Assembly: GCA_014584465.1 (NCBI GenBank)
Contig: JACTMU010000096.1
Span: 1 to 47,392, forward strand
Source of the DNA: Pseudomonadota bacterium
GTDB lineage: Bacteria; Bdellovibrionota; Bdellovibrionia; Bdellovibrionales; JACTMU01
DNA: 47,392 nt
Direction: 5' to 3'
In this document: in pieces, positions 16,234 to 25,830 of the stretch
Layout of the letters: every line of letters starts with the position of its first letter
How positions within the stretch are numbered: the first letter of the stretch is position 1
The notes under the pieces: generated by a model
Seen by the model: only the letters and a program-made list of their open reading frames with translations
Databases searched by the model: none
What the model was told of the DNA's origin: nothing
Program-made: the position numbers and the translations under genes

Positions 16234-18129
16234 ATGTTTTCGTGGTATATGCGTATGGGATTGTTCGGAAAGGTTCTACTGCCATTTCTGGTGTTATTAC
16301 CGGTGGGTTTGGGGCTTCCTATCTATTACGTTTTTAACAAAACAAGAAGTAACACAGTTGAATCGGTGGTTCGAAGTGCAAAAATGCAGATCGATCAGTT
16401 CAAGATTCTTCGTGGTTACTACACAAAGAATGTTGTGGGAAAGGTCAAAAGCGCTGGTGCTATGAAGATTGATTACAATCACCATAGCAAAAGTGATACG
16501 ATTCCTCTTCCAGCCACATTCATTCATGACCTCAGTAAGGAGTTCGATGATCAGAATGCGGGAACAAAGCTTCGGCTTTACAGTAACTTTCCATTTCCCA
16601 ATCGAAGGGATCGCAAACTCGATGACTTTCAAAAGAAGGCCATCGAACATCTGATCAAAAACCCTCAAGATCAGTATGTTGAGACCTTCATGGAAAATGG
16701 AAAAGAGCATGTTCGAGTGGGTGTGGCCGACCTCATGGTTGCCGAGGGATGCGTCAGTTGTCACAACAGCCATCCAGAAACTCCCTACAATCAGTGGAAA
16801 CTTGGAGATGTTCGAGGTATTTTGGAAGTCGAAATTCCGATTGCCGATGACATCAAAGCCTCGACGGCCATGATGACCACCGTCGTGGGATTTTCGGGTG
16901 GTGTTGGTGCTGTGATTTTGTGTGTTCTTGTTTTGGTGATGGTCTTTTTTGTTTCGCGACCACTGAAGAGGGCTACACAGAGCCTATTGAGCATGAAGGG
17001 AACGGCGGATGAGACACTCGAAGCAAGTGGTGATCTCAACCAGGCTTCTTCCGAAGTGGCATCCTTAGTGACAGAGCAGGCTTCAGCGATTCAGGAAACT
17101 GTTGCAACCCTTGATGAAATCAATGCAATGGTAAGTCGTGGGGTTGAAGGAGCGGCTCAAACCACCGAGCTTGCTCGTTCGAGCCATCAGGTTGCAAAGC
17201 AAGGGAAAGATGCAGTTCAACAGATGGTCGGTGCGATGGAAGACATCAACAAGAGCAATGCAACGATCATTGGTGAAATCGATCAAAGCAATCAGAGAAT
17301 CTCAGAGATCATTTCTGTGATTACAGAAATTGCAGATAAAACCAAAGTCATCAACGACATCGTGTTTCAAACCAAACTTCTCTCCTTCAACGCGTCTGTA
17401 GAAGCAGCGCGCGCGGGTGAGCATGGTAAGGGTTTTGCGGTTGTGGCCGAAGAGGTCGGAAACTTAGCTCAAATGAGTGGAAATGCGGCCAAAGAGATTG
17501 CCGAGATGTTGGGTTCAAGCATCGACAAGGTCGAGAACATTGTGGATGAGACCAAAGGCAATGTCGCGCGAATGGTGGAGAGCGGAAAATCCAAAGTTGA
17601 CGCGGGTGTTGTTATTGCAAAGAGATGCGGTGACATCTTAGACCAGGTTGTCGACAACGTCACACAAGTCAACGACATGATGGGTGAGATCACGACAGCT
17701 GCAAAAGAGCAAGCCGAGGGGATTAGCAATATTTCAACAGCCATGAACCAACTCGATTCTGCAACTCATCAAAATGCCGCCGTGGCTGAGAAAACTTCCA
17801 GGTACTCTGATCAACTTGCTCGTGAGGCTCGCAAGCTCAAAGACGCGATATTGGCTCTTGAAGCGGATCTTCTTGGTGCAAATCAATCTGTGGGACGAGA
17901 TGATGCCGATGAAGATGATCGCGAAGATGAAGATCAATACCAACCTACATCAAGGGGTGAGAAGGTAGTTGCAATTGGCAAGCCATCTTCCCCATCAGGA
18001 TCGAAGACCGTTCCTAGAAAGACGACCACAGGTTCAAAGCATGTAGGGGCTTCTCCTGCTGCGACTCGAAAAGCCTCTGGAAGTGATTTTGTGCCGGACG
18101 AGGATGATCCCAATTTCGAAGATGTATAA
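16234..18129 (+). CDS. Chemoreceptor (MCP) with a c-type heme Tll0287/DUF3365-like sensor
   Basis: Membrane chemoreceptor of 631 residues. Transmembrane helix 1 spans about 9-33. The periplasmic region (about 40-210) carries a CXXCH heme motif, C173-V-S-C-H177, in the arrangement VGVADLMVAEGCVSCHN...WKLGDVRGILEV that is typical of the Tll0287-like (DUF3365) sensor. Transmembrane helix 2 spans about 213-240. The cytoplasmic signalling domain is complete, with the hairpin-tip region FQTKLLSFNASVEAARAGEHGKGFAVVAEEV. The C terminus is a charged and Ser/Thr-rich tail, possibly flexible. AGGGAGAG precedes the ATG. Covalent heme suggests sensing of redox state, O2, NO or CO; the ligand is not known. 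The hybrid kinase at 26.2 kb has the same sensor. Confidence 0.93.
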   Translation: MFSWYMRMGLFGKVLLPFLVLLPVGLGLPIYYVFNKTRSNTVESVVRSAKMQIDQFKILRGYYTKNVVGKVKSAGAMKIDYNHHSKSDTIPLPATFIHDLSKEFDDQNAGTKLRLYSNFPFPNRRDRKLDDFQKKAIEHLIKNPQDQYVETFMENGKEHVRVGVADLMVAEGCVSCHNSHPETPYNQWKLGDVRGILEVEIPIADDIKASTAMMTTVVGFSGGVGAVILCVLVLVMVFFVSRPLKRATQSLLSMKGTADETLEASGDLNQASSEVASLVTEQASAIQETVATLDEINAMVSRGVEGAAQTTELARSSHQVAKQGKDAVQQMVGAMEDINKSNATIIGEIDQSNQRISEIISVITEIADKTKVINDIVFQTKLLSFNASVEAARAGEHGKGFAVVAEEVGNLAQMSGNAAKEIAEMLGSSIDKVENIVDETKGNVARMVESGKSKVDAGVVIAKRCGDILDQVVDNVTQVNDMMGEITTAAKEQAEGISNISTAMNQLDSATHQNAAVAEKTSRYSDQLAREARKLKDAILALEADLLGANQSVGRDDADEDDREDEDQYQPTSRGEKVVAIGKPSSPSGSKTVPRKTTTGSKHVGASPAATRKASGSDFVPDEDDPNFEDV

Positions 18130-18188
18130 GATGTGAAAGAGGAAGGTCGTCAGAACGTCAACTGATAAAATGCGACATGACAATGGAT

Positions 18189-18250
18189 ATGGTTTCGTGT
18201 AGGACCGGACGTCTTCATAAATGTCAAGATCACTTCCGGCACGAAACCAT
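18189..18250. repeat. Inverted repeat with CGAAACC core in the MCP / CheR-CheB gap
   Basis: ATGGTTTCGTG (18189-18199) and CACGAAACCAT (18240-18250) are exact reverse complements 40 bp apart. The right arm in context reads CCGGCACGAAACC, close to the repeat cores at 26.0 kb (TCTGGCTCGAAACC) and 28.9 kb (GCCGGCTTGAAACC). It lies between the receptor and the CheR/CheB fusion gene and could affect readthrough. Confidence 0.5.
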
Positions 18251-18276
18251 TGGATCTTAGAGCAAAGTAGGGACTT

Positions 18277-21200
18277 ATGGCGATGTGGGCGCAGGAGAAC
18301 CAAATATTAGAAGAAGGTGAGAACGAAGAAATGATCGATCCAAAAGAGGATCGAATCATTTGGAACATCGCTGCGGACATCACGACACTGACAGGAATTC
18401 TATTTGGGAAAAAGCACACGTCTCTGATTCGAAATCGACTGACCAAGCGCATTCGTGAATTGGGCCTTAACTCCGTGACGGATTATGAAATCTATCTGGA
18501 GAAGAATCGCAAAGTTGAAACGAGTGTTTTGATTTCACTGCTTACAACCAACCATACATTTTTCTTTCGTGAGTTTGACCAGTTCACCTACATGAGAGAT
18601 CACTCATTGCCCCATGTGGTGGCAGAACTTCGAAAAGAAAAAAGAAAGACCCTTCGAGTGTGGTCGGCGGCTTGCAGTTTCGGGCAGGAAGTCTATTCAC
18701 TGGCCATGTTTCTGGACTACCACCTCAAGAAGCTTGCGCCAGAGATGGATTTTCGAATTGTGGGAAGTGACATCAGCGAAGAGGCTGTTCAGAAAGCCAA
18801 AGATGGAGTTTATCGATGGTCAGATCTTCGAAAAACTCCGGCACTCTATCTTGCGAACCATTGGACCAAAGTCTCTGGTCAGAAGAATGAGATGGTGCGT
18901 GCGAACGATCATCTTCGGTCACGGTGTGAGTTTGAGTTGATCAATCTACAGACCCTTTCTGATCAGAGTAGCAAGGCAAAGTTTGATTACATTTTATGTC
19001 GAAATGTTTTTATCTACTTTTCAAGAGAGAACATTTGCGAGATCTCTTCGAAATTGTCCAAACGCCTGGAACCTCACGGGCTCTTCTTTGTAGGTCTCTC
19101 AGAGAGCCTTCAGGGGATGAATCTACCTCTTGAGCGAGTTGGAAAGTCGACCTATCGGCTCGTCGGACAGGCAGGTAAGGCCACAAAACCTGTTGCGGAC
19201 GCAACGATGCCGCCTGTCGAGAAAAGGCAAGCGATCATTCGTGTTTTGTGTGTTGATGACTCTGAGACGGTCTTGGGACTCTTGAAAAACATACTCAGCG
19301 AAAAGGCCGGATTCAAGATTGTGGGGACAGCTAAAGATGGTCTTGAGGCCACTGAGTTTCTTAAGAATAATGAGGTGGATGTCGTAACATTGGACATTCA
19401 TATGCCCAATCAGAATGGTGTGGAGTTCTTGGAAAGTCATAAGGGTAAAAAAATACCGTCAGTGGTTATTGTGAGTTCGGTCTCACGAGATGATGCAAAA
19501 CTTGCCATCAAAGCCCTCGAGTTTGGTGCGGATGACTACGTGGAAAAGCCCACACTTAAAAACTTCGCTTTGAAAGGAGATGAGATTCGGGCCAAAGTTA
19601 AATCATCCTTTCTTGCAAAGCAGTCTCATGAGACCATTCGTCACGATTTAGACGAGAAATATAGGGTCAAGGTGCAAATCACCGAGCCGGAGAAGAAACT
19701 TCGAGTGATTGTCGGAAAGCCCGGTGATCGAGTTAAGTATGAGTGGGTTGTAAGTCAACTCGAAGGACCACAGCCTGCCACGGTTGTTCTCATCGAAGGG
19801 TTGGCCAATTTGGATGAGGCCTTTGCGGAATCTCTTGGTGGAAAATCGAAGATGCCGGTTCGTCTTTTGGGTGACGAAGTCAGTCAACTTTCAAGTAGCA
19901 CGGTCTATCTTGGTCAGCTTGACGACAAGTCGTATCAACGTTTAGGGGCTTTGCATCGTTCTAGAGTCTGTCAAATTCTTCTAAGTCCACTTTCAAAAAA
20001 CTCAGAAAAGACGATCCTTTCACTTAAAGGAGCCTACATTTTGGCCGATGAGCAGGCCTCCAGAAACAGCATTGGCAGTGGTATCGATTTTCAAAAGGAT
20101 GTAGGTGATGTGGCTCCTTACACTTCCTTGGCGTATGAATCTGAAAAGTACTTCGAGAATGTGGCTGACAGTGCTGAAAAAGAGAAGGAAGCAAAAGACA
20201 ACATTGACGCATTCGTCAAGAGCATGCCTCAATCTGCAAATGAGAGCCTTGGGAAACCTCGCAAAGCTCCAGTGGATTCCGCAGCATCTCATGATAAGAT
20301 TGGGGTTCAATACTTTGTCATTGGGTCTAAGGACCTGTTGGTCTGCTTTTATGAACCTCTGTCGAAGTTTGCAAAACCATTTCTCTTAAAGGGTAGAGAT
20401 TCAAAGACGATTCTGTCTGAGGTTGAGTCGAGTTGTAAGAGCTTCCGATCCAATCCGAACTTGATCTCCAAACAGGTGGAGATGAAGGTCATAAAGGGAA
20501 GGGATGTAGGTTCAATCGATTTTAGTAGTGCACTTAAGAATCAGATTCTTTTAAAGGGTGACTTTCGAGGAAAGACGGATCGAATTGATGCCTATGTTTA
20601 TACTGATTCAGGACGGATTCGAGTTTCAAATGTGATCCAAGAGCCGGTGAAACCTCCAGCTGTAAGGCCCTTGACGGGTGAGCTCGGACGGTTTTCTACG
20701 GAGAAATCATCGCCAAGGCCGGAACACGTTCACGCTCCTGCACCGGCCAAGGTTACAGTGGAACGAAATGGGGATCAGAAGATACGAGTCTTGGTCGTGG
20801 ACGATTCCGAACCGATTCGGATTCTCCTAAAGAAGATGTTGCGAATGGATCCGCGAATGGATGTGGTGGGTGAGGCGTCCAAACCTTCGGAAGTTGATGG
20901 TCTCATTCAATCTCTCAATCCCGATGTTATGACCTTGGATATTCACATGCCGGAAATGACGGGAACTCAACTGCTTGAGAAAATCTATCCCAAATACAAG
21001 ATTCCTACGATCATCGTGACCTCTCTTTCAGCCGAAGAGGGAAATGATGTGCTTCGAGCTCTCGAGATTGGAGCGTTCGACTACATACAGAAACCATCCT
21101 TCGATAAGATGAAGGAGGTGGCAATCAAACTTTGTGAGCAGGTGCATCTAGCCTCTCTTCAGCCTCGTCAGAAGCGCATGGCTGTCGGAAGTCGAGAAAG

Positions 21201-21816
21201 TCATGTGTTTGATCCTCGTCGTCCGATTGTGATTGGATCCTCAACGGGAGGGGTCGAGGCATTGAGAGATCTCATCGCCCTCTTTCCCAAAGAGATACCT
21301 CCTGTGCTCATAGTGCAGCACATACCTGCATTCTTCTCAAAGGCCTTTGCCGATCGACTCAACGAACTCTATCCATTTGAAATCAAGGAGGCCAAAACGG
21401 GAGATATTCTCGTTCGAAATCGCATCTTGATTGCTCCTGGCGGTCGTCAGATGTATGTGCAAAATCGAAATGGTCTTTCCGAAACCTTGGTAGATGAGGG
21501 TCCGGGAGATCTTCTTCATAAACCGTCGGTGGATCTTTTGTTTCAGTCGGTGGCCAAGGATTTGGGAAAGCGAGCCATTGGGATCATTCTCACTGGAATG
21601 GGGTCCGACGGAGCCCAGGGGCTCAAAACGATGAGAGAGGCTGGTTGCTACACCATAGGGCAAAGTGAGCAGAGTTGTGTGGTCTATGGTATGCCCAAAG
21701 CAGCGAAGCTCATGGGGGCCGTCTGCAAAGAGGTTCCTCTTGAACAGATACCACGAGTTATTTCTGAGGCGTCAAGATCATCCGATAAGAAGAAGGGTTC
21801 CAATGAGGCAGCTTAG
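18277..21816 (+). CDS. Giant CheR-REC-(CheB-like)-(CheD-like)-REC-CheB fusion
   Basis: One 1179-residue polypeptide combining chemoreceptor methyltransferase and methylesterase. Residues 25-295 are a CheR domain (NHTFFFRE, VWSAACSFGQEVYSLAM, GSDISEEA, CRNVFIYF). Residues 318-440 are a receiver (phospho-Asp373 in TLDIHMP). Residues 473-590 look like a degenerate CheB fold without the Ser/His/Asp triad. Residues 672-785 resemble a degenerate CheD (VIGSKDLLVCFYEP where CheD has the catalytic Cys; then GRIRV). Residues 834-955 are a second receiver (Asp888 in TLDIHMP). Residues 980-1160 are an intact CheB methylesterase (Ser989 in GSSTGG, His1015 in VQHI, Asp1111 in GMGSDGA). ATG 18277 has a modest GGGA; ATG 18331 is an alternative. 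The CheR and final CheB assignments are firm; the two middle domains are inference. Confidence 0.92.
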   Translation: MAMWAQENQILEEGENEEMIDPKEDRIIWNIAADITTLTGILFGKKHTSLIRNRLTKRIRELGLNSVTDYEIYLEKNRKVETSVLISLLTTNHTFFFREFDQFTYMRDHSLPHVVAELRKEKRKTLRVWSAACSFGQEVYSLAMFLDYHLKKLAPEMDFRIVGSDISEEAVQKAKDGVYRWSDLRKTPALYLANHWTKVSGQKNEMVRANDHLRSRCEFELINLQTLSDQSSKAKFDYILCRNVFIYFSRENICEISSKLSKRLEPHGLFFVGLSESLQGMNLPLERVGKSTYRLVGQAGKATKPVADATMPPVEKRQAIIRVLCVDDSETVLGLLKNILSEKAGFKIVGTAKDGLEATEFLKNNEVDVVTLDIHMPNQNGVEFLESHKGKKIPSVVIVSSVSRDDAKLAIKALEFGADDYVEKPTLKNFALKGDEIRAKVKSSFLAKQSHETIRHDLDEKYRVKVQITEPEKKLRVIVGKPGDRVKYEWVVSQLEGPQPATVVLIEGLANLDEAFAESLGGKSKMPVRLLGDEVSQLSSSTVYLGQLDDKSYQRLGALHRSRVCQILLSPLSKNSEKTILSLKGAYILADEQASRNSIGSGIDFQKDVGDVAPYTSLAYESEKYFENVADSAEKEKEAKDNIDAFVKSMPQSANESLGKPRKAPVDSAASHDKIGVQYFVIGSKDLLVCFYEPLSKFAKPFLLKGRDSKTILSEVESSCKSFRSNPNLISKQVEMKVIKGRDVGSIDFSSALKNQILLKGDFRGKTDRIDAYVYTDSGRIRVSNVIQEPVKPPAVRPLTGELGRFSTEKSSPRPEHVHAPAPAKVTVERNGDQKIRVLVVDDSEPIRILLKKMLRMDPRMDVVGEASKPSEVDGLIQSLNPDVMTLDIHMPEMTGTQLLEKIYPKYKIPTIIVTSLSAEEGNDVLRALEIGAFDYIQKPSFDKMKEVAIKLCEQVHLASLQPRQKRMAVGSRESHVFDPRRPIVIGSSTGGVEALRDLIALFPKEIPPVLIVQHIPAFFSKAFADRLNELYPFEIKEAKTGDILVRNRILIAPGGRQMYVQNRNGLSETLVDEGPGDLLHKPSVDLLFQSVAKDLGKRAIGIILTGMGSDGAQGLKTMREAGCYTIGQSEQSCVVYGMPKAAKLMGAVCKEVPLEQIPRVISEASRSSDKKKGSNEAA

Positions 21817-22463
21817 GGATTTATCATTAACTCTTCGCTGATCAGGCGGAATTCGTCAAATTGTTCGTGATAGGCGTAGACATCGATGTGAGCAATGTCA
21901 AACCACCATCCGTGAATCTGCAGAGATCCTCGATTCAGAAACTTTTGCACAAGTGGATAGCTCTTAAGGTTTTTGATCTGCTGAAGCACATTGTACTGAG
22001 AGAGAAGGTTGTGAGGTGCAATGTTACTAGGAGGTCTTTGTAGCGCCTTGAGATTTTCAAACGCGGGAACTCCATGTCCGAGCCACGACTGTAGATGAGG
22101 AAGAGAGATCTTTTCACGGCCATCGTACAGGGCCTTCATTGCACCACATTCGGAATGGCCACAGACGATGATGTCACGAACCCCAAGCATTTCCACGGCA
22201 AACTCAAGAGCGGCAACCTCAGATTCATCACTCATTGAGATCCCCTGATTTCCGCAGGGTGGGAAGAGGTTTCCAGGATTGCGAATGACAAAGAGGTCAC
22301 CAGGATCTGTTGAGGCAAAGAGATTGGGGGCCACACGACTGTCCGAGCAGGTGATAAAGAGGGTGTCGGGTGATTGGCCCAGTGCCAAATGGGCAAACTT
22401 CTCTTGATATTCAGGCGAAAGCTTCTTTTTGAACTCAATGATACCTTGGATCAGTTTCTTCAA
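21813..22463 (-). CDS. Beta-class carbonic anhydrase
   Basis: Cytoplasmic zinc enzyme interconverting CO2 and bicarbonate, 216 residues. Zinc ligands are Cys39 in TCSDSRV, with its catalytic Asp/Arg pair, and His103 and Cys106 in CGHSECGA. No signal peptide is present. The start is a TTG overlapping the stop of the upstream GNAT gene as TTGA, with GAGGAG 8 bases before it, so the two are translationally coupled. Its 3' end overlaps the convergent CheR/CheB fusion gene by 4 bp. Confidence 0.92.
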   Translation of the reverse strand: MKKLIQGIIEFKKKLSPEYQEKFAHLALGQSPDTLFITCSDSRVAPNLFASTDPGDLFVIRNPGNLFPPCGNQGISMSDESEVAALEFAVEMLGVRDIIVCGHSECGAMKALYDGREKISLPHLQSWLGHGVPAFENLKALQRPPSNIAPHNLLSQYNVLQQIKNLKSYPLVQKFLNRGSLQIHGWWFDIAHIDVYAYHEQFDEFRLISEELMINP

Positions 22464-23077
22464 TTATCAAACTCCTCAGATTTGTTGGTCGTGTGGAGAC
22501 CCAGCAGTTGTGCAATTTGAGGGTCGGGCTTGATGTGTCCAACACGATAGTCAACCATCTTTCTTCGAGTAGGATGGGGAAAGTAAGAGAGTTGCACCAG
22601 AGTTCCCGAGAGATCCAAAACCTCAATGCCTGTGATCACAAATCCAAACTTCAATTTCGGTATGATCACCGCATTGTTGGTGCATCGGTGGCGACTCGTA
22701 ATGGCTTGAAAGCCCTCTTGGGTGGCAAGGGCGACGACTCGTTTGAGCAGTTCCCCATAGAGTCCCTTTCTCTGATGTGCTGGAAGAATGGCAGAGTTCA
22801 CCATGTAAAAGGAGGTGGCGGTCTCCTGACGGCCCATGTGCCACCCCACAAATTCATCGTCTTTAAAGACACCAATCCTGAGGATGTAAGGGGTTCCCAA
22901 TTTTTCATTCAACAGCTCGGTCTTCTTTATCTCTATAGGACTTAAAGCTTCGATCAAGTGAAACACCTGAGTCTCATCACTAAAGACTCTTCTTCCATGC
23001 GTTTGAAAGAGGGGGTGAAAATCATCTTTGGACATGACTCGCAACTCATATCCACTCGACAACTTTTCGACGTTCAC
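22460..23077 (-). CDS. GNAT-family N-acetyltransferase
   Basis: Protein of 205 residues with a GNAT core. The acetyl-CoA loop is in ILPAHQRKGLYGELLKRVVALA (R/QxxGxY type), followed by the strand-helix-strand segment GFQAITSRHRCTNNAVIIPKLKFGFVI. The substrate is not evident. The GTG at 23077 is chosen because a very strong GGAGGGAG lies 3 bases upstream of the spacer before it; the open frame continues to a GTG at 23146 without a site. Coupled to the beta-carbonic anhydrase by a 4-nt overlap. Confidence 0.8.
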   Translation of the reverse strand: MNVEKLSSGYELRVMSKDDFHPLFQTHGRRVFSDETQVFHLIEALSPIEIKKTELLNEKLGTPYILRIGVFKDDEFVGWHMGRQETATSFYMVNSAILPAHQRKGLYGELLKRVVALATQEGFQAITSRHRCTNNAVIIPKLKFGFVITGIEVLDLSGTLVQLSYFPHPTRRKMVDYRVGHIKPDPQIAQLLGLHTTNKSEEFDN

Positions 23078-23253
23078 GATCTCCCTCCGTGCTGGGCCAT
23101 GGTGAATCAATGATCTTACAAACCAAAACTTATAGCGGTGGGGCACAGAAACGTCAACGCATTCTACCGTCTTTCCAGCGTCATTTGACGCTTCCCTTTT
23201 GCCAAAAAGTGTTACAAATTGGAACCAAATCGAATTTAGGCGAAGGAAGATCT

Positions 23254-24051
23254 ATGACCATCTCAGCTGTTGTCATCACTAAAAATGAAGAGAAGAACAT
23301 AGGCAGATGCTTGGAATCTCTTCAGGGTCTTGTGGATGAGATCATCGTTGTGGACTCTATGAGTACGGATCGAACCGAGGAGATTTGCAGGCGTTTTTCG
23401 GTTCGATTTATTCAAAAGGAGTGGATGGGTTGGTCTAAGACAAAGAATTTTGCCAATGACTTATCCACATCGGCCTACATTCTCTCATTGGATGCCGATG
23501 AGAGCCTCAGTCCCAAACTTAAGGAGAATCTGCTGAGATTGAAGTCTCATCTTCATGGTTTTTACGGATTCAATCGTAAGACGAACTATTGTGGAAAGTG
23601 GATCTCCCACAGTGGGTGGTATCCAGATCGAAAACTTCGTCTATTTCCAAAGGGGCTTGCTTTATGGAGTGATCAACAGGTTCATGAAGATCTTATTCGA
23701 AAGGATCTCTCTTTGCCTGTGACCTACATCGAGGGTGACCTGCTCCATTACTCCTACTATACGATCTTTGAACATTTGGAGAGGGCCAATCGTTATTCTG
23801 AGTTAGGAGCCGAGATCATCGCATCCAGTCCGCGATCGTTTTTGCGTTTTAGAGCTCTCTTTAATGCACTTTTTCGATTTTTTAAGAGCTATCTTCTCCA
23901 GCGAGGTTTTTTGGATGGGTTTTATGGATTTGTGATCGCTCTTATAGGGAGTCTCGAAGTCTTCCTAAAGTACGCTAAAGCAGATCAAATGCGTTCCAAA
24001 AACTCCTACGACGAATCTCGTCGCCATCCCACGCCCGAAACCATACGATAG
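23254..24051 (+). CDS. Family 2 glycosyltransferase, WaaE-like
   Basis: Sugar transferase of 265 residues in the GT2 family. The N-terminal nucleotide-sugar fold shows SAVVITKNEEKNIGRCLESL, a DSMSTDRT loop and the metal-binding region LSLDADES. Later blocks FYGFNRKTNYCGKWI, HSGWYPDRKLRLFPK and HEDL are typical of the WaaE/KdtX-like LPS inner-core glycosyltransferases. A hydrophobic amphipathic C terminus (RSFLRFRALFNALFRFFKSYLL, GFVIALIGSLEVFLKY) suggests peripheral membrane binding. ATG 23254 has GAAGGAAG upstream; the open frame extends back to 23089 without homology. Likely role: LPS core or another surface glycan. Confidence 0.85.
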   Translation: MTISAVVITKNEEKNIGRCLESLQGLVDEIIVVDSMSTDRTEEICRRFSVRFIQKEWMGWSKTKNFANDLSTSAYILSLDADESLSPKLKENLLRLKSHLHGFYGFNRKTNYCGKWISHSGWYPDRKLRLFPKGLALWSDQQVHEDLIRKDLSLPVTYIEGDLLHYSYYTIFEHLERANRYSELGAEIIASSPRSFLRFRALFNALFRFFKSYLLQRGFLDGFYGFVIALIGSLEVFLKYAKADQMRSKNSYDESRRHPTPETIR

Positions 24052-24111
24052 CGGGGACTATCTTTATGGACTCTATCTTCACTGCCAATTGAAAAATGGT
24101 TCTCAAGGGTT

Positions 24112-25095
24112 CTAGAAGGGTGGATCCGGGTTGAAGCCGATCTGAACGTCGGGAACCTCTTTACGAATCCATGAGAGGTATTGAGACAGATTCGTAAAGA
24201 AAGAGGTTCCGCCCACCTCAAGGCCGCAATCCTTTCGACTGGTGTGAGAAGTGATGCCGATCAAAAAAATCCCATGATCCGTGAACGTGACCAGTGGACC
24301 TCCGCTATCTCCAAAACAAGCCGAGGAGAGGCTGATCTCATCGATCAATGCCAAATACCGACCCGTTTGATAAGTAGCCCAGATGTCGTAGGAATTTCCG
24401 TAGTCACCTGAGACAATGTAACGTTCAATGTTGCCATTTTGTCCCCAAAAGGGATCCAACGGTTCAGGTAAAAGCTTTAGCGGAGCGGTGATTTGAAGTT
24501 CTTCTGGAGTTTCAGGGTCAAGATGGCTCTTGCCAAAACCCGTCGCTCGAATCTCACCAAGTTTATGAAGTTCACCTGGAGAGGTATCGAGGAGAGGTAC
24601 AGGTGAGATCGAGGGGCCCTTTTGGATGGGAGTTTTCAAGGTAAGAAGTGCCAGATCATTTTGTTTGATGCCGTGAACCCAATGTTGGTAATCCGGATGA
24701 ACCAGAGAGGAGTTCACTTTTCCGAGATCTCGTTGCCCACTCATTGTTCCAGGCCCACCTCCATAAACTCGGATGGAATCAAAGCCTTTCACGCAGTGGG
24801 CAGCGGTGAGGACCTGGCGCGCCGAAATGAGGACGCCACCACAATAGGCTTGGTATATGAAGACAGAGTCCATTCGTCGCTCAAGCTTTCGTAAGGTGAC
24901 CTGCCAGGGATGCATGCCAGGGCGAGCCGTCTCCCCATGGACGATCGTTGTTTCGTAGTCGTAAGATGGACTTCTCCGATGGGAGCTTGGTAGGTCAGAG
25001 GTTGAGGCTTTGGAGAGGTGAGGTGCGAGAACGAAGAAAAAGAAAAAGATGCAGAAAGATCTTGGTTCCAAATTCAAATGACTTCGTTGTTTCAC
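24112..25095 (-). CDS. Secreted S1-family (chymotrypsin-fold) serine protease
   Basis: Exported protease of about 327 residues. A signal peptide (basic start, then FCIFFFFFVLAPHLSKAS) precedes a short pro-region. The mature chain probably begins at IVHGE, corresponding to IVGG of trypsin. The catalytic triad is visible as His in LTAAHC, Asp in KQNDLALL and Ser in CFGDSGGPL. The residue at position 189 by chymotrypsin numbering is Ser, not Asp, so trypsin-like cleavage after Lys/Arg is not predicted. The residue before IVHG is Thr rather than Arg/Lys, so activation is not by trypsin-like cleavage. The GTG at 25095 is preferred because of the GAGGTGAGG stretch before it; the ATG at 25134 lacks a site. 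Confidence 0.88.
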   Translation of the reverse strand: MKQRSHLNLEPRSFCIFFFFFVLAPHLSKASTSDLPSSHRRSPSYDYETTIVHGETARPGMHPWQVTLRKLERRMDSVFIYQAYCGGVLISARQVLTAAHCVKGFDSIRVYGGGPGTMSGQRDLGKVNSSLVHPDYQHWVHGIKQNDLALLTLKTPIQKGPSISPVPLLDTSPGELHKLGEIRATGFGKSHLDPETPEELQITAPLKLLPEPLDPFWGQNGNIERYIVSGDYGNSYDIWATYQTGRYLALIDEISLSSACFGDSGGPLVTFTDHGIFLIGITSHTSRKDCGLEVGGTSFFTNLSQYLSWIRKEVPDVQIGFNPDPPF

Positions 25096-25238
25096 CTCAA
25101 CCTCACCTCTACACACTCTTCTGCCCGCGTCCATTCGGTTGGAGCACCGGCAATTCGATCGCTTTGGCTCTATACTCTATAGAAGGTGATTTGTAAATAG
25201 AGTCCTTGCTTCGCCCATTTTTCAGTTGCATCTAGGGT

Positions 25239-25830
25239 GTGGCGCTTCAATTCCTCATAGGCGTTCTCATTCTTTGGTCTCCTCCGGGGAAGGCCTTTTT
25301 TGAGGGAGCCAGGATTTTTGTCACGAAACTGATCTCCGTTTCTGATTTGGGTGCCGAGTGAAGGGCTTCAACTCGCGCTCAATGTGGCTGCAATGTTGAT
25401 TGGATTTGTGGCTCTCATGGGTCTCTTAAACTACTTTTTGACTTTTCTTCCCGCGATGGACGGCGAACCTCTGACTTTTGAGAGGATTTTAGGATGGTTC
25501 TTTTCTCCCGTGGCCATGGTTTTAGGTGTAACACCCTCTGACGCAAATCAGGTGGGAGTGCTCTTTGGCAAAAAGATGTTTCTCAATGAGTTTGTTGCAT
25601 ACGTTGAGTTAAAGGATCTCAAAGGTGTGATTTCAGAGCGAAGCTTTGTGATCGCCACTTACGCTCTTTGCAGATTTGCCAACTTCTCTTCGATTGCGAT
25701 TCAAATTGGTGGTATTGGGGCAATTGTACCCAATCGTCGAAAGGATCTTGCTCGCCTGGGCTTTAGGGCCATGTTGGGTGGTACCATTGCAGCATTTATG
25801 ACCGCTGCCGTTGCAGGTATTTTGATTTGA
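25239..25830 (+). pseudogene. Decayed NupC-type (CNT) nucleoside transporter
   Basis: Two remnants of one concentrative nucleoside transporter. Frame 25239-25361 encodes 40 residues (LQFLIGVLILWSPPGKAFFEGARIFVTK and on), like the N-terminal part of the family, and ends in TGA. From about 25351 another frame encodes the C-terminal part up to 25830, including EGLQLALNVAAMLIGF, LNEFVAY, TYALCRFANFSSIAIQIGGIGA and a final hydrophobic helix. CNT proteins have about 400 residues; roughly 200 central residues are missing, the frame changes at the junction, and the very N terminus is also closed by TAG. The C-terminal frame could start at GTG 25351 but has no Shine-Dalgarno. Confidence 0.85.
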
